Source of the DNA: Chryseobacterium sp.
GTDB taxonomy: Bacteria > Bacteroidota > Bacteroidia > Flavobacteriales > Weeksellaceae
Reading direction: 5' to 3'
Assembly (NCBI GenBank): GCA_018260475.1
Contig: JAGLBA010000007.1
Coordinates: 1-64,000, forward strand
DNA: 64,000 nt
Shown here one piece after another: positions 16,108 to 25,685 of the stretch. A model generated the notes under the pieces. It made no database searches. It was not told the origin of the DNA and was given only the letters and a program-made list of their open reading frames with translations. Position numbers and translations under genes: made by a program. How positions within the stretch are numbered: position 1 is the first letter of the stretch; every line of letters begins with the position of its first letter.

Positions 16108-17601
16108 TTATTTCACCATACTTGTATAGATATACTTCAAAGAACTGTCGGCCATTTCCAATATGCTTTGCGGGAAAACTCCCAGTAGCAAAACGAAAAC
16201 CGCAATGCTTGCCAATACAGAAAACTCGGTATCACTAAGGTCTTTCATGGAAGAAAGTATTCTTTCATCACCCTTTCCAAACATAGATTTAGCATAAAAT
16301 CTTAGCAAATATGCTGCGGAAAGAATGATTGTAAGCCCGGCGATGATTCCTAAAACTGAACTATAATCAAAGATCGATTTTATAAGGATAAATTCACCGA
16401 TGAAACCATTGGTAAGTGGTACGCCGAGTGAACCAAAAAGAACTATCATGAAAAGGACGGCAAATTTAGGAGCCACTTTTGCCAAACCGCCCATTTGTCT
16501 TAGATCTCTGGTCTTAAATCTTTTGTAAAGAATATCTGCACAATAGAAAAGCCCAACCACATTGATACCGTGTGCAAATGCCTGTATAACGGCACCGGCA
16601 CCACCCTCGTAGGTGAAAGTGCCCTTTAAAGAAAGAATTGCGGAAGCGAAAATCCCCGCTGTAATCAGACCCACATGGGAAAGGGAAGAGTAGGCGATAA
16701 GTCTTTTGGAGTCGTTTTGTACAATGGCGATAAGTGCCCCATAAGCCACACCGAATACACTCAGCATCAGCACGATACCACCGGAAGTTCCTTCGATAGC
16801 GTGAGGCGTAATTGGTAATAGGTAGCGCAACAATCCGAATACTGCCATTTTCAGCATAATTCCGGAAAGCAGCATGGAGCCTTGCGTTGGCGTATAGGTA
16901 TAGGTATCCGCCTGCCATGTGTGGAACGGGAAAACTGGCAACTTCACTGCAAAAGCAAAGAAAATAAACCAGAATACTACCACTTGCGCAGATTCCGAAA
17001 GATTTGCGTTGTAAAGATCCGTTAATGCAAATGATGGAGAATGCGTGTAGACATAAATCAGTCCGGCAAGCATGAACAAAGAGCCAACAAAAGTGTAAAC
17101 GAAAAACTTGGTTGTGAAGTGGAATTTCTTATCCTCTTGTCCCCATATCCCGGCAATGAACCAAATAGGAATCAAAGTAATTTCCCAGAAGGCATAAAAC
17201 AAAAGCCCGTCCATAGAGGTGAAAACACCAACCAAGCCGAACTGCATCAACAAAATCAATGCGTAGAAAGAATTTGGATAAGGACGATTCTCATTAAAGG
17301 ATGAAAGAATAATCAGCGGAACAAGGATGTTAGTAAGCAAAAGCATCACCATAGTTAGTCCATCTATCCCGAAATGGATGGAACTTTTGATATAATTGGT
17401 CCAAGGCCAGTTGATCTCGTGTTGCAAAGCAGAATCTACCGTAGGCGTACTGTCGAAGGTAGCCACGATGAAGAAGGTAAGCAACATCTGTAAAAACGCA
17501 ATTCCCAGTGCAAGGTAGCGACTATTGGAATTCCGGAACGCAAAAATTAGACCCGAACCGATGAGCGGCAGTAGCAATAATGCTAATAATTGGTATGACA
17601 T
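16108..17601 (-). CDS. nuoM: NADH-quinone oxidoreductase subunit M
   Basis: 497 residues, antiporter-like membrane subunit of complex I. Diagnostic segments: 'FYAFWEITLIPIWFIAG' with the key Glu, 'FPFHTWQADTYTYTPTQGSM' and 'AYSSLSHVGLI'. In NuoM of many bacteria the HTWLPDAH box is conserved; here it is HTWQADTY, as in other Bacteroidota. Its start overlaps the nuoL stop by one base (TAATG), implying translational coupling. Confidence 0.95.
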   Translation of the reverse strand: MSYQLLALLLLPLIGSGLIFAFRNSNSRYLALGIAFLQMLLTFFIVATFDSTPTVDSALQHEINWPWTNYIKSSIHFGIDGLTMVMLLLTNILVPLIILSSFNENRPYPNSFYALILLMQFGLVGVFTSMDGLLFYAFWEITLIPIWFIAGIWGQEDKKFHFTTKFFVYTFVGSLFMLAGLIYVYTHSPSFALTDLYNANLSESAQVVVFWFIFFAFAVKLPVFPFHTWQADTYTYTPTQGSMLLSGIMLKMAVFGLLRYLLPITPHAIEGTSGGIVLMLSVFGVAYGALIAIVQNDSKRLIAYSSLSHVGLITAGIFASAILSLKGTFTYEGGAGAVIQAFAHGINVVGLFYCADILYKRFKTRDLRQMGGLAKVAPKFAVLFMIVLFGSLGVPLTNGFIGEFILIKSIFDYSSVLGIIAGLTIILSAAYLLRFYAKSMFGKGDERILSSMKDLSDTEFSVLASIAVFVLLLGVFPQSILEMADSSLKYIYTSMVK

Positions 17602-19514
17602 TATTGTAGAAAAAAGTTAACGATTAATATTATTCCTATGGCCAAAGACATGATCAACACATAGTTCTCCACATTTCCGTTTTGCAGTCGCTTCATAGCG
17701 CTACCGGAATCTTCTGCACCATCTCCGATGAATTCTACCGCAGGATCCAAAATATCTTTGTCGAACATTTTTCCTGCGCGCCCAAGGCCTTGCACCGTCT
17801 TCACAAAAAGTACATTGTACATCTCATCCACGAATAGTTTTTTTGCAGAAAGTCTTTCCCAGCCTTTATACTCGTTTTCTGGTAATGCCATTTTTTTCTT
17901 GTTGACATAAGTGTTTTTAACCAAAAACCAAACTGCGAAAAACATGGTTACTGTAAGTGCAATAAGGATATATTCCGTAGTATGGCTGATATTACCCGCC
18001 AATCCTTCTTGGAGTTCCCAAGACTGTTCGGTAAGCACTGGTTTCAGCCAATGAGCCAGTCTACTGTACTGTCCTGCTCCGATGAGGTGAGGAAGGTTAA
18101 TAAAACCACCAACCACTGATAGGAAAGCAAGTACAATCAAAGGGATGGTCATATTGCTTGGACTTTCATGTAGATGGTCTGCTTGTTCTTTGGTACCGCG
18201 GAATTGCCCGTGGAAAGTCAAGTAGTATAGACGGAACATATAAGTTGCGGTCATTGCGGCTATGACGAAAAGAATAGCCCAGAAAATTGGACTTTTCCCA
18301 AATGCAGAAGTCAGAATCTCATCTTTTGAAATCATCCCCGATAGTAGAGGGAATCCGGATATCGCAAGCGTACCGATAAGGAAAGTAAGGTGAGTTACCG
18401 GGATTTTATTTTTCAAACCACCCATAAATCTCATGTCCTGTTCGCCACTCATGGCGTGGATTACCGATCCGGAGCCTAAGAAAAGTAATGCCTTGAAAAA
18501 AGCATGCGTCATCAGGTGGAACATCGCCGCCGTGTAAGCGCCAACTCCCAGTGCAACGAACATAAATCCAAGTTGGGAAACAGTAGAGTAGGCCAATACT
18601 TTTTTAATATCGTTTTGGCGCATAGCATAGAACGCCGCTAATGCTGCCGTAAGAATGCCGATAAACAATATACCTTCCTGTACCGTAGGTGAAAGTGTGT
18701 AGAGGAAATTGGATCTTACAACCAAATAAATACCTGCGGTAACCATGGTAGCAGCGTGGATCAAAGCAGAAACTGGCGTAGGACCCGCCATCGCATCCGG
18801 AAGCCAGGTATAAAGTGGCACCTGTGCAGATTTTCCTGTAGCTCCGATAAATAGGCTTGCACAGATGAAAATTACCATCGGACTATCGACTGCAAATTTT
18901 GGAGCGATGTTCGCTACCGAAAGATAGTCTATGGCATTGGTTTCTTTGGCGATTAAAAATATTCCGATTAAGAGGCCAAGGTCACCGATGCGGTTCATAA
19001 TGAATGCTTTACGAGCTGCTTTGCCATATTCCCAGTTTTCATACCAAAAACCGATCAGTAGATAGGAGCAAACTCCTACGCCTTCCCAACCAATGAAAAG
19101 GATAAGATAGTTGCTACCCATCACCAAAAGCAACATGGAGAAAATGAAAAGATTAAGATAAGTAAAAAATTTATAGTATCCTTTATCATGGCTCATATAC
19201 CCCATTGAATACAAGTGGATAAGCGTTCCAATTCCTGTAATGATCATCATCATCATTAATGATAATTGATCGATTTGGAAACCGAAATTAACTTGCATCC
19301 CATTCACGCGGAACCATTCAAAAGCCTTTACAATAACCGGCTGGCTATTGGCATCAAAATTCATAAAAAGATAGGCCGACAAACAGAACGGAATGAAAAC
19401 CATCGCGGTTCCAAGCGCGCCTACGACCGTTTTCGGAAGGCGGCTGCCAAAAAGCCCGTTCAGAATAAACCCAATGAGCGGCAAAAGTATAATTGTGTAA
19501 ACTAAATTCTCCAT
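17601..19514 (-). CDS. nuoL: NADH-quinone oxidoreductase subunit L
   Basis: 637 residues. The largest proton-pumping subunit, with 'LFIGWEGVGVCSYLLIGFWY' (essential Glu), 'VPLYTWLPDAMAGPTPVSAL' and a long amphipathic C-terminal helix segment ending in a final membrane anchor, the lateral arm that lies along NuoM and NuoN. Length is normal. It is 4 nt downstream of nuoK and overlaps nuoM by one base. Confidence 0.96.
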   Translation of the reverse strand: MENLVYTIILLPLIGFILNGLFGSRLPKTVVGALGTAMVFIPFCLSAYLFMNFDANSQPVIVKAFEWFRVNGMQVNFGFQIDQLSLMMMMIITGIGTLIHLYSMGYMSHDKGYYKFFTYLNLFIFSMLLLVMGSNYLILFIGWEGVGVCSYLLIGFWYENWEYGKAARKAFIMNRIGDLGLLIGIFLIAKETNAIDYLSVANIAPKFAVDSPMVIFICASLFIGATGKSAQVPLYTWLPDAMAGPTPVSALIHAATMVTAGIYLVVRSNFLYTLSPTVQEGILFIGILTAALAAFYAMRQNDIKKVLAYSTVSQLGFMFVALGVGAYTAAMFHLMTHAFFKALLFLGSGSVIHAMSGEQDMRFMGGLKNKIPVTHLTFLIGTLAISGFPLLSGMISKDEILTSAFGKSPIFWAILFVIAAMTATYMFRLYYLTFHGQFRGTKEQADHLHESPSNMTIPLIVLAFLSVVGGFINLPHLIGAGQYSRLAHWLKPVLTEQSWELQEGLAGNISHTTEYILIALTVTMFFAVWFLVKNTYVNKKKMALPENEYKGWERLSAKKLFVDEMYNVLFVKTVQGLGRAGKMFDKDILDPAVEFIGDGAEDSGSAMKRLQNGNVENYVLIMSLAIGIILIVNFFLQ

Positions 19515-19518
19515 CCTT

Positions 19519-19845
19519 CTATCCTCTTAATTTGTTAAAAATACTCACATCCACGGATTTGGTATTCCGATACATCATAGCGATAATGGCCAGCCCAACA
19601 GCAACTTCCGCAGCGGCTACCACCATGATAAAGAATACGAGAATTTGCCCGTCGCCATTTCCTTTATAAGAAGAGAAGGCTGCTAATAGAAGGTTCACCG
19701 AGTTCAACATCAATTCCACACAGCCAAGGATGATAATGGCGTTCTTCCGAAGAAGCACCCCGAGTACGCCCAGGCAGAAAAGCACCGTGCTCAGCACGAT
19801 AAAATATTCCAGTGGTACGATTTGTATAAATGTATTTCCTTCCAT
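19519..19845 (-). CDS. nuoK: NADH-quinone oxidoreductase subunit K
   Basis: 108 residues, three membrane helices, with the two conserved buried Glu residues expected in NuoK ('GCVELMLNSVNLLL' and 'VVAAAEVAVGLAI'). Part of the proton path between NuoJ and NuoN. Only 3 nt separate it from nuoJ. Confidence 0.95.
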   Translation of the reverse strand: MEGNTFIQIVPLEYFIVLSTVLFCLGVLGVLLRKNAIIILGCVELMLNSVNLLLAAFSSYKGNGDGQILVFFIMVVAAAEVAVGLAIIAMMYRNTKSVDVSIFNKLRG

Positions 19846-19848
19846 TTC

Positions 19849-20343
19849 TTATATTTCTTTTTTACCAATGAGCACTGCTCCTACAATACCCGCAAGGATA
19901 AGGATAGAAGCCAGTTCGAATGGCAGTACATACTCGTTGAATAATAGTTTCCCCAAATTTTTGGTTAGTCCGGCGCCATCATTTACTTGGTGCGCCACGG
20001 TGTTTCCGGATAGGCCTTTGTACGCGCCCAGCATTCCAATAAATAATATCCCGGCAGAAAAAATTCCCACCAATTTATTGATGTTGTTCTTCAGGCTTTC
20101 GTCTGCTTTGTTGAGGTTAAGCATCATCAAAATATAAAGGAACAATACCATAATTGCTCCGGCATACACGATGATTTGAATAATGCCGAGGAATTGCGCA
20201 TTTAACAAAATGTAAAGTCCCGCGATGGAAAAGAATGTCACGATAAGCGATAGGATAGAATACAGCGGATTTCTTGTCGCCACGAAATATACCGCGCTTG
20301 CAAGGGCAATTCCCCCGAATAAAAAAAATAGTATCTGTTCCAT
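19849..20343 (-). CDS. nuoJ: NADH-quinone oxidoreductase subunit J
   Basis: 164 residues, five membrane helices; the conserved 'VYAGAIMVLFLYILMMLNL' includes the pi-bulge helix of NuoJ that moves in the coupling cycle. Overlaps nuoI by one base. Confidence 0.95.
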   Translation of the reverse strand: MEQILFFLFGGIALASAVYFVATRNPLYSILSLIVTFFSIAGLYILLNAQFLGIIQIIVYAGAIMVLFLYILMMLNLNKADESLKNNINKLVGIFSAGILFIGMLGAYKGLSGNTVAHQVNDGAGLTKNLGKLLFNEYVLPFELASILILAGIVGAVLIGKKEI

Positions 20344-20885
20344 TATTTCACCGTATTTTTTTGTCTTTCAGATTGTCTCGGTGTGATGTCTATTCTTTCA
20401 TTGATTTTCTCTACCAATTTGTCTTTACCATAGATGAAAGATCCGCGATTGGCTTCCACATCTACCAATTTATCTGTAAGGTAAATGGCTGATTTCGGGC
20501 AGGCCTCCTCGCACATTCCGCAGAAAATACAACGCAACATATTGATTTCATAAGTAATCGCATATTTTTCTTCGCGGTAAAGGTCTTTTTCCTCGCGTGT
20601 GCGTTCGCCGGAAGTCATAGTAATGGCCTCCGCAGGGCAAGCTACGGCACAAAGACCGCATGCAGTACATCTTTCTCGGCCTTCCTCATCGCGTTTCAGC
20701 ACATGCTGTCCGCGCCAGATTTTGGCTCTTGGCCTTTCCTCTTCAGGATATGATATAGTAGCTGGTTTCTTGAACATGTGGCTAAAGGTAATACCCATTC
20801 CCTTCAATACGGCAGGCAAATAAATGCTTTCACCAAAGGTCATTTTTTTGTTCGAGACTACTTTTGAACGGTCAGTCAGTTTCAT
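20343..20885 (-). CDS. nuoI: NADH-quinone oxidoreductase subunit I (two 4Fe-4S ferredoxin domain)
   Basis: 180 residues. Carries clusters N6a and N6b, shown by the two ferredoxin motifs CTACGLCAVACP and CIFCGMCEEACP. It passes electrons from NuoG to NuoB. The C-terminal 20 residues are charged. It is 50 nt downstream of nuoH. Confidence 0.96.
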   Translation of the reverse strand: MKLTDRSKVVSNKKMTFGESIYLPAVLKGMGITFSHMFKKPATISYPEEERPRAKIWRGQHVLKRDEEGRERCTACGLCAVACPAEAITMTSGERTREEKDLYREEKYAITYEINMLRCIFCGMCEEACPKSAIYLTDKLVDVEANRGSFIYGKDKLVEKINERIDITPRQSERQKNTVK

Positions 20886-20935
20886 TTAATTTAATATTTA
20901 TGAGCCGTTTTATTTAATTAAAACAGCCTTATATT

Positions 20936-22009
20936 CTACTTTACAAAGTGTTCGAAGGCCAAAATTATTGCACCGGTAAGCACAAGGTTTATCAAAGCGA
21001 TTGGGATAAATTTCTTCCAGCCAAGGTGCATCAGTTGGTCATATCTAAAACGAGGAAGTGTCCATCTGATCCACATGAAAAGGAAAATTCCGAAGAAAGT
21101 TTTTGTTAAAAAAGAAACAACGGATAGAATTCCCGCAGTATTCTCTCCCCAATGGTTTACGACCCAATCAATTCCCGGGAAGTTGAATCCTCCAAAGAAC
21201 AAGCAGACAATCAAAGCATTAGAAATGAACATATTCACATATTCTCCGAACATATAAAGGCCTAATTTCATGGATGAATACTCCGTATGGTATCCGTTCA
21301 CCAGTTCGGATTCACATTCTGCGAGGTCAAAAGGTGCGCGGTTAGTTTCTGCCAAAGCGGTCACCAAAAAGATGATGAAAGCGATAGGTTGGTAGAAGAT
21401 ATTCCAGTTCATCCCGGAAATTTCAGGAATGATTCCCCAAATTTTTCCATGTGATTGTTGATTTACAATTTCTCTTAAATTCAAAGTTCCACTCATCATG
21501 ATGATGGCCAATAGGCAAAGTCCCATCGCAAGTTCATAAGAAATCATCTGGGAACTCGCACGAATGGCGCCCATGAGTGAATATTTGTTGTTAGAAGCCC
21601 ATCCACCCAGCATGATACCGTAAACGCCAATAGAAACCATACCGATAAGGTAAAGAACGCCAACGTCTATATTGGCTACTTGCAAATCGTGGCTCACGCC
21701 TCCTATATTCAGTGAGCGCCCCCAGGGAATCACTGCACCGGTAATTAAAGAGATAAACATCACGAGGGATGGCCCGATGATGAAAAGGAATTTTTCAGCG
21801 TGTGCCGGTGTGAAATCTTCTTTGAAGAAGAATTTACCACCATCTGCCAAAGGCTGTAGCAACCCAAAAGGTCCAGTTCTGTTGGGGCCTATCCTGTCCT
21901 GCATCACTGCGGCCACTTTTCTTTCTGCCCAAGTAGAGTAGGCGGCTACGGTAAGTGCCAAAAGGAAAAGTGCCAGTACGAGGATTATTTTAAAAGTGAG
22001 TACTTCCAT
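20936..22009 (-). CDS. nuoH: NADH-quinone oxidoreductase subunit H
   Basis: 357 residues, eight membrane helices. Forms the quinone chamber with NuoB and NuoD. Motifs: 'AERKVAAVMQDRIGPNRTGP', 'ALAETNRAPFDLAECESELV' and 'RWTLPRFRYDQLM', all typical. The gap to nuoG is 42 nt. Confidence 0.96.
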   Translation of the reverse strand: MEVLTFKIILVLALFLLALTVAAYSTWAERKVAAVMQDRIGPNRTGPFGLLQPLADGGKFFFKEDFTPAHAEKFLFIIGPSLVMFISLITGAVIPWGRSLNIGGVSHDLQVANIDVGVLYLIGMVSIGVYGIMLGGWASNNKYSLMGAIRASSQMISYELAMGLCLLAIIMMSGTLNLREIVNQQSHGKIWGIIPEISGMNWNIFYQPIAFIIFLVTALAETNRAPFDLAECESELVNGYHTEYSSMKLGLYMFGEYVNMFISNALIVCLFFGGFNFPGIDWVVNHWGENTAGILSVVSFLTKTFFGIFLFMWIRWTLPRFRYDQLMHLGWKKFIPIALINLVLTGAIILAFEHFVK

Positions 22010-22051
22010 TTTATTGGTTCAAAATATTTTTTGCAGCGTTTTTAATCAAGA

Positions 22052-23065
22052 TTAGATAGTGCCTAGCATGGATTCGTCTTTTTCGCTAATTTCTTTCGCG
22101 TCCGGATTGTCAATCAAACGATGGTAGTCCTTTGGTTTTTCATAGTGGTTCAGGGAGATCACCGAGTGGCGATCGATATGTCTTGGCCCTTCGATAATCC
22201 AATGACTTAATTCTTTTCTCTCGAAGCGGCATTCATTACAAATCCATTCTTCAACTTCGTCGTATTGGTTTTTTCGTGCGGTCACACGGATGATTTCTTC
22301 ACCTTTCATCCAAAGTACGGCTTTCCCGGAACATTTATCACAGTTGCAAGTGGCATTCACTGGTTTGGTAAACCATACGCGGCTAGCAAAACGCGCGGTT
22401 CTGTCGGTAAGCGCCCCTACAGGACAAACATCTATTACATTCCCGATGAAATCATTGTCCAAAGCTTTGTTTAGATAAGTTGAAATTTCGGCGTGGTCAC
22501 CACGGAAGAGGATTCCGTGTTCTCTTTTGTCAGCTAATTGGTTAGCTGTCAATACGCAACGGGCGCAGAGGATACAGCGGTTCATATTTAGTTTGATATA
22601 GGGGCCGATGTCCTCCGGCTCAAAAGTTCTGCGTTCGAATTCTGTTCTTGTAGAATCTACACCATGCTCATAACCAAGGTCTTGTAAATGGCATTCACCT
22701 GCTTGGTCGCACACAGGGCAATCCAGTGGGTGGTTTAGAAGTAGAAATTCCGTAACGGCTTTTCTACCGCTCTGGGCTTTTTCCGAGGTAAGGTTTTTCA
22801 CTTCCATCCCATCCATAACGCCAGTTCTACAACTTGCTACAAGTTTCGGCATCGGGCGTGGATCCGCTTCGGAGCCTTTAGTAACTTCCACAAGACAAGT
22901 TCGGCATCTTCCGCCGCTGGTTTCCAGTGGTTTGTAGTAGCACATGGCGGGAGGAACAGATTTGCCCCCGATCTGGCGTGCCGCTTCCAAAATAGAAGTT
23001 CCGGGCAGCACTTCGGTGGTCTGTCCGTCTATGGTTACTTTGAATTTTTTAACTTCTTCGCTCAT
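22052..23065 (-). CDS. nuoG: NADH-quinone oxidoreductase subunit G, short form
   Basis: 337 residues against 800-900 in E. coli. Visible are the N1b 2Fe-2S ligands ('CYYKPLETSGGRCRTC' plus 'LVASCRTGV'), the His/Cys set of N5 ('HPLDCPVCDQAGECHLQ'), the N4-type 'CILCARC' with the remote 'DVCPVGAL', and an N7-like CNCDKC with 'WICNECRF'. The C-terminal molybdopterin-oxidoreductase-like domain is absent. No frameshift or leftover of it is seen downstream, so this is a genuine short NuoG, as is usual in Flavobacteriia. Electron path from NuoF to NuoI should be intact. Confidence 0.92.
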   Translation of the reverse strand: MSEEVKKFKVTIDGQTTEVLPGTSILEAARQIGGKSVPPAMCYYKPLETSGGRCRTCLVEVTKGSEADPRPMPKLVASCRTGVMDGMEVKNLTSEKAQSGRKAVTEFLLLNHPLDCPVCDQAGECHLQDLGYEHGVDSTRTEFERRTFEPEDIGPYIKLNMNRCILCARCVLTANQLADKREHGILFRGDHAEISTYLNKALDNDFIGNVIDVCPVGALTDRTARFASRVWFTKPVNATCNCDKCSGKAVLWMKGEEIIRVTARKNQYDEVEEWICNECRFERKELSHWIIEGPRHIDRHSVISLNHYEKPKDYHRLIDNPDAKEISEKDESMLGTI

Positions 23066-23124
23066 ATATTTTTGGCTTTAGCACTAAAGCAAAAGGCTTT
23101 TTATTTTATATTTTTGACCTGAAA

Positions 23125-23994
23125 TCAATTTAATTTGTTTGTACTAAAAACATAACCAATTCCAAAATTCACTTGTCCGTATACGAAATCTTGCGATGCC
23201 TTATCCGGGTGGTTGTTCAGCGTGGTTTTTACATCTGGCATATTGATATAGCCGTATTTACCTTCTATTTGTCCCACAATATGTTTCCACAAAACAATAC
23301 TTACTGCGGCTCTTACATCTGTTCCAAAACCTGCCAAATGAAACCTGTCGCTTCTTTCATTGCCGAATAATTTCACATTAGATTTTGGAAGCAGCGCTCC
23401 AAGGCCGCCGCCGTAACTCAATACAATATCCAGATTTTTATTACTTAAAACCGGATGATATTTCTGCATACCAATATTAACATAATTTAAACCATCGGTA
23501 TGTTCAAAGGTTAGAAACTGTCCATCCAATAAATTTACACTACCGTTTTTTACCATTCCCGCATATTTTGGATCATTGATGTATCCTGTAAATTTGGCAG
23601 TCTGGTTCTGATCTATAACATATTTCATGTGGTCCATGCCGAGGGTAATTCCGGAATTGTCATTTACAAAATAAGTGATTCTATAATTTACTTGAGGAAT
23701 AGTTATTTTTTCAGGATTAAAATAGATATTCCAAGCAAAAGGTGTTTGCCGGTCATGTGCAATTACATTATCTAATTGGAAATTGTAACCGTTCCCTCTA
23801 AAATGAATGTCAGATGTACTGTAAACCGAGCGATTCCATCCCCAAAAAACCATAAACGCTCCTTTCTTGAAAGGATTTTTAACCCGAACACCTTGCAACG
23901 AATTTTTTTTTGCTGAGTCGGTATAATGTCCTTGCGCCGAATATAAATTTGCGGCGAATAGAGCGATGAGCAATATGTAGTGCTTGGTTTTCAT
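23125..23994 (-). CDS. Outer-membrane beta-barrel-like protein inside the nuo operon
   Basis: 289 residues with a signal peptide (about 1-20, ending LYSAQ). Alternating hydrophobic strands, Gly/Asn turns and a final 'FVYGQVNFGIGYVF' strand indicate a small outer-membrane barrel. No complex I subunit or assembly factor resembles it. Its ATG shares one base with the nuoF stop (TAATG), and 59 nt separate it from nuoG, so it is transcribed and probably translated with the complex. Why an outer-membrane protein is coupled to a respiratory enzyme is unknown. Lineage-specific insertion is the simplest reading. Confidence 0.7.
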   Translation of the reverse strand: MKTKHYILLIALFAANLYSAQGHYTDSAKKNSLQGVRVKNPFKKGAFMVFWGWNRSVYSTSDIHFRGNGYNFQLDNVIAHDRQTPFAWNIYFNPEKITIPQVNYRITYFVNDNSGITLGMDHMKYVIDQNQTAKFTGYINDPKYAGMVKNGSVNLLDGQFLTFEHTDGLNYVNIGMQKYHPVLSNKNLDIVLSYGGGLGALLPKSNVKLFGNERSDRFHLAGFGTDVRAAVSIVLWKHIVGQIEGKYGYINMPDVKTTLNNHPDKASQDFVYGQVNFGIGYVFSTNKLN

Positions 23995-25352
23995 TAATTA
24001 ATAACCGGCGCAACCGCAGGAAGTGGGTCGGCATAGTTTGCCAAACCGTAATTTCTTGTTAAACATTCTGGGTTATTGATGTGCCACTCAAACTCATCGC
24101 GGAAGTGGCGAATCGCTGCTGCAACAGGCCATGCTGCTGCATCCCCAAGAGGGCAAATCGTATTTCCTTCAATTTTGCTTTGAATATCCCACAGCAAATC
24201 TATATCGGCCATGGTTCCGTTTCCGGAATCTATTTTCTTTAAAATCTTGTACATCCATCCCGTTCCTTCTCGGCAGGGCGTACACTGTCCACAACTTTCA
24301 TGGTTGTAAAATCTTGCCAAAGTCATGGTGTGTTCCACTACGCATTGGTCTTCGTCCAAAACAATGAAACCGCCCGAACCCATCATGGTTCCGGTCGCAA
24401 AGCCACCATCGGAAAGAGATTCGTAATTCATATAGCGCGGTTCGCCGTTTATGGTTTTTAATAAGAGATTCGCAGGCACGATAGGAACGGACGAACCACC
24501 AGGGATACACGCTTTTAGGCGCTTACCATTCGGGATACCACCGCAGTATTCATCAGAATAGATGAATTCTTCTACCGTGCAAGTCATATCGATTTCATAT
24601 ACGCCTGGTTTGTTAATGTTTCCACATGCAGAAATCAGTTTTGTACCGGTGGACCTGCCCACACCGATTTTAGCGTATTCAGCACCTGTGATATTGAACA
24701 CAGGTACAACAGCAGCAATCGTTTCTACATTGTTTACCACGGTAGGACTTTCCCAAAGCCCTTTCACAGCAGGGAATGGTGGTTTCAATCTTGGGTTGCC
24801 GCGCTTACCTTCCAGGGATTCCAAAAGAGCAGTTTCTTCGCCACAAATATAGGCACCTGCGCCCCGCTGCACGAAAATTTCCAAATCAAATCCAGTTCCG
24901 AGGATATTTTTACCCAAGAATCCGTTGGCTTTCGCCTCTTCGATGGCTTGTTCCAAAATATCCGGAATCCAAGAATACTCACCACGGATATAAATAAAAG
25001 ATGTGTTTGCGCCCAGTGCGAACGAGGAAATAATCATTCCTTCGATCAAAATATGAGGCAAAAATTCCATTAAATAACGATCTTTAAAAGTTCCCGGCTC
25101 AGATTCATCGGCGTTTACCACAAGATAGCGCGGTACGCCTTCCGGTTTTGCAAGGAAACTCCATTTCATCCCAGTGGGAAAACCGGCACCGCCACGACCA
25201 CGAAGCCCGGAAGTTTTCACTTCTTCCACTATTGCTTCAGGCGTCATCTTCAGGGCTTTTTCTACGGCTTCGTACCCGCCTTGCTTGCGGTAGGTTTCGA
25301 AGTAGCGGATTCCCTCGATATGGGCGTCTTTAAGTAAAAGCTTTTTACTCAT
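23994..25352 (-). CDS. nuoF: NADH-quinone oxidoreductase subunit F
   Basis: 452 residues from the ATG at 25350-25352; the open frame extends 26 codons further upstream but that part (Lys-rich) is not conserved. NADH/FMN site: 'SGLRGRGGAGFPTGMKW' and 'YLVVNADESEPGTFKDR'. Cluster N3: 'ESCGQCTPCREGTGW' with the later 'TICPLGDAAAWP'. It is the entry point for electrons from NADH. Followed, with one-base overlap, by the barrel gene. A decayed gene relic lies upstream between it and nuoE. Confidence 0.95.
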   Translation of the reverse strand: MSKKLLLKDAHIEGIRYFETYRKQGGYEAVEKALKMTPEAIVEEVKTSGLRGRGGAGFPTGMKWSFLAKPEGVPRYLVVNADESEPGTFKDRYLMEFLPHILIEGMIISSFALGANTSFIYIRGEYSWIPDILEQAIEEAKANGFLGKNILGTGFDLEIFVQRGAGAYICGEETALLESLEGKRGNPRLKPPFPAVKGLWESPTVVNNVETIAAVVPVFNITGAEYAKIGVGRSTGTKLISACGNINKPGVYEIDMTCTVEEFIYSDEYCGGIPNGKRLKACIPGGSSVPIVPANLLLKTINGEPRYMNYESLSDGGFATGTMMGSGGFIVLDEDQCVVEHTMTLARFYNHESCGQCTPCREGTGWMYKILKKIDSGNGTMADIDLLWDIQSKIEGNTICPLGDAAAWPVAAAIRHFRDEFEWHINNPECLTRNYGLANYADPLPAVAPVIN

Positions 25353-25437
25353 TCTATTTGCTTTTGGCAGTTGGCGTAGGGCTTTCTGCTTTATTTTAAT
25401 GGTTTTATTTTTTTTTTGACTAATGCACATTCAATGA

Positions 25438-25610
25438 CTAACGATCAAACTTTGGCGGTAAAGCATCAGTTCCTATCTCTAATTCTTAATCCAAGATAAT
25501 TTATTACCATTGGTTCGGAAGATATTAAAATTTGTATTCCATTTGTCGTAAACATCTTCTCGTCCAATATAAGACAAATCAATAATTACCCTCGGTTCTA
25601 TCTTCAAATA
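25438..25610 (-). pseudogene. Decayed gene relic between nuoE and nuoF
   Basis: The 255-bp gap contains minus-strand reading frames with protein-like sequence: a 41-codon stretch ending 'NTNFNIFRTNGNKLSWIKN' and, after a frameshift, 'ELEIGTDALPPKFDR' followed by a stop at 25438-25440. No start codon is visible. Most other nuo gaps are 0-60 nt, so this is probably the remains of an inserted gene. The family is not recognised. Confidence 0.35.
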
Positions 25611-25685
25611 TCAAGTGCAATGATTAGTTATGCATTGCTGTTGTCTTTTTTAAATAGTAATTTGTCAATATATTTATCTGAGATT

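Noticed and set aside
22052..23065. NuoG as a truncated pseudogene
   Set aside because: No remnant of the missing domain lies downstream; nuoH follows at 42 nt, and all cluster ligands are intact. A short NuoG is expected in this group.
25353..25430. N-terminal extension of nuoF
   Set aside because: The extra 26 residues are Lys/Gln-rich and not part of the NuoF family; the ATG at 25352 gives the conserved start.
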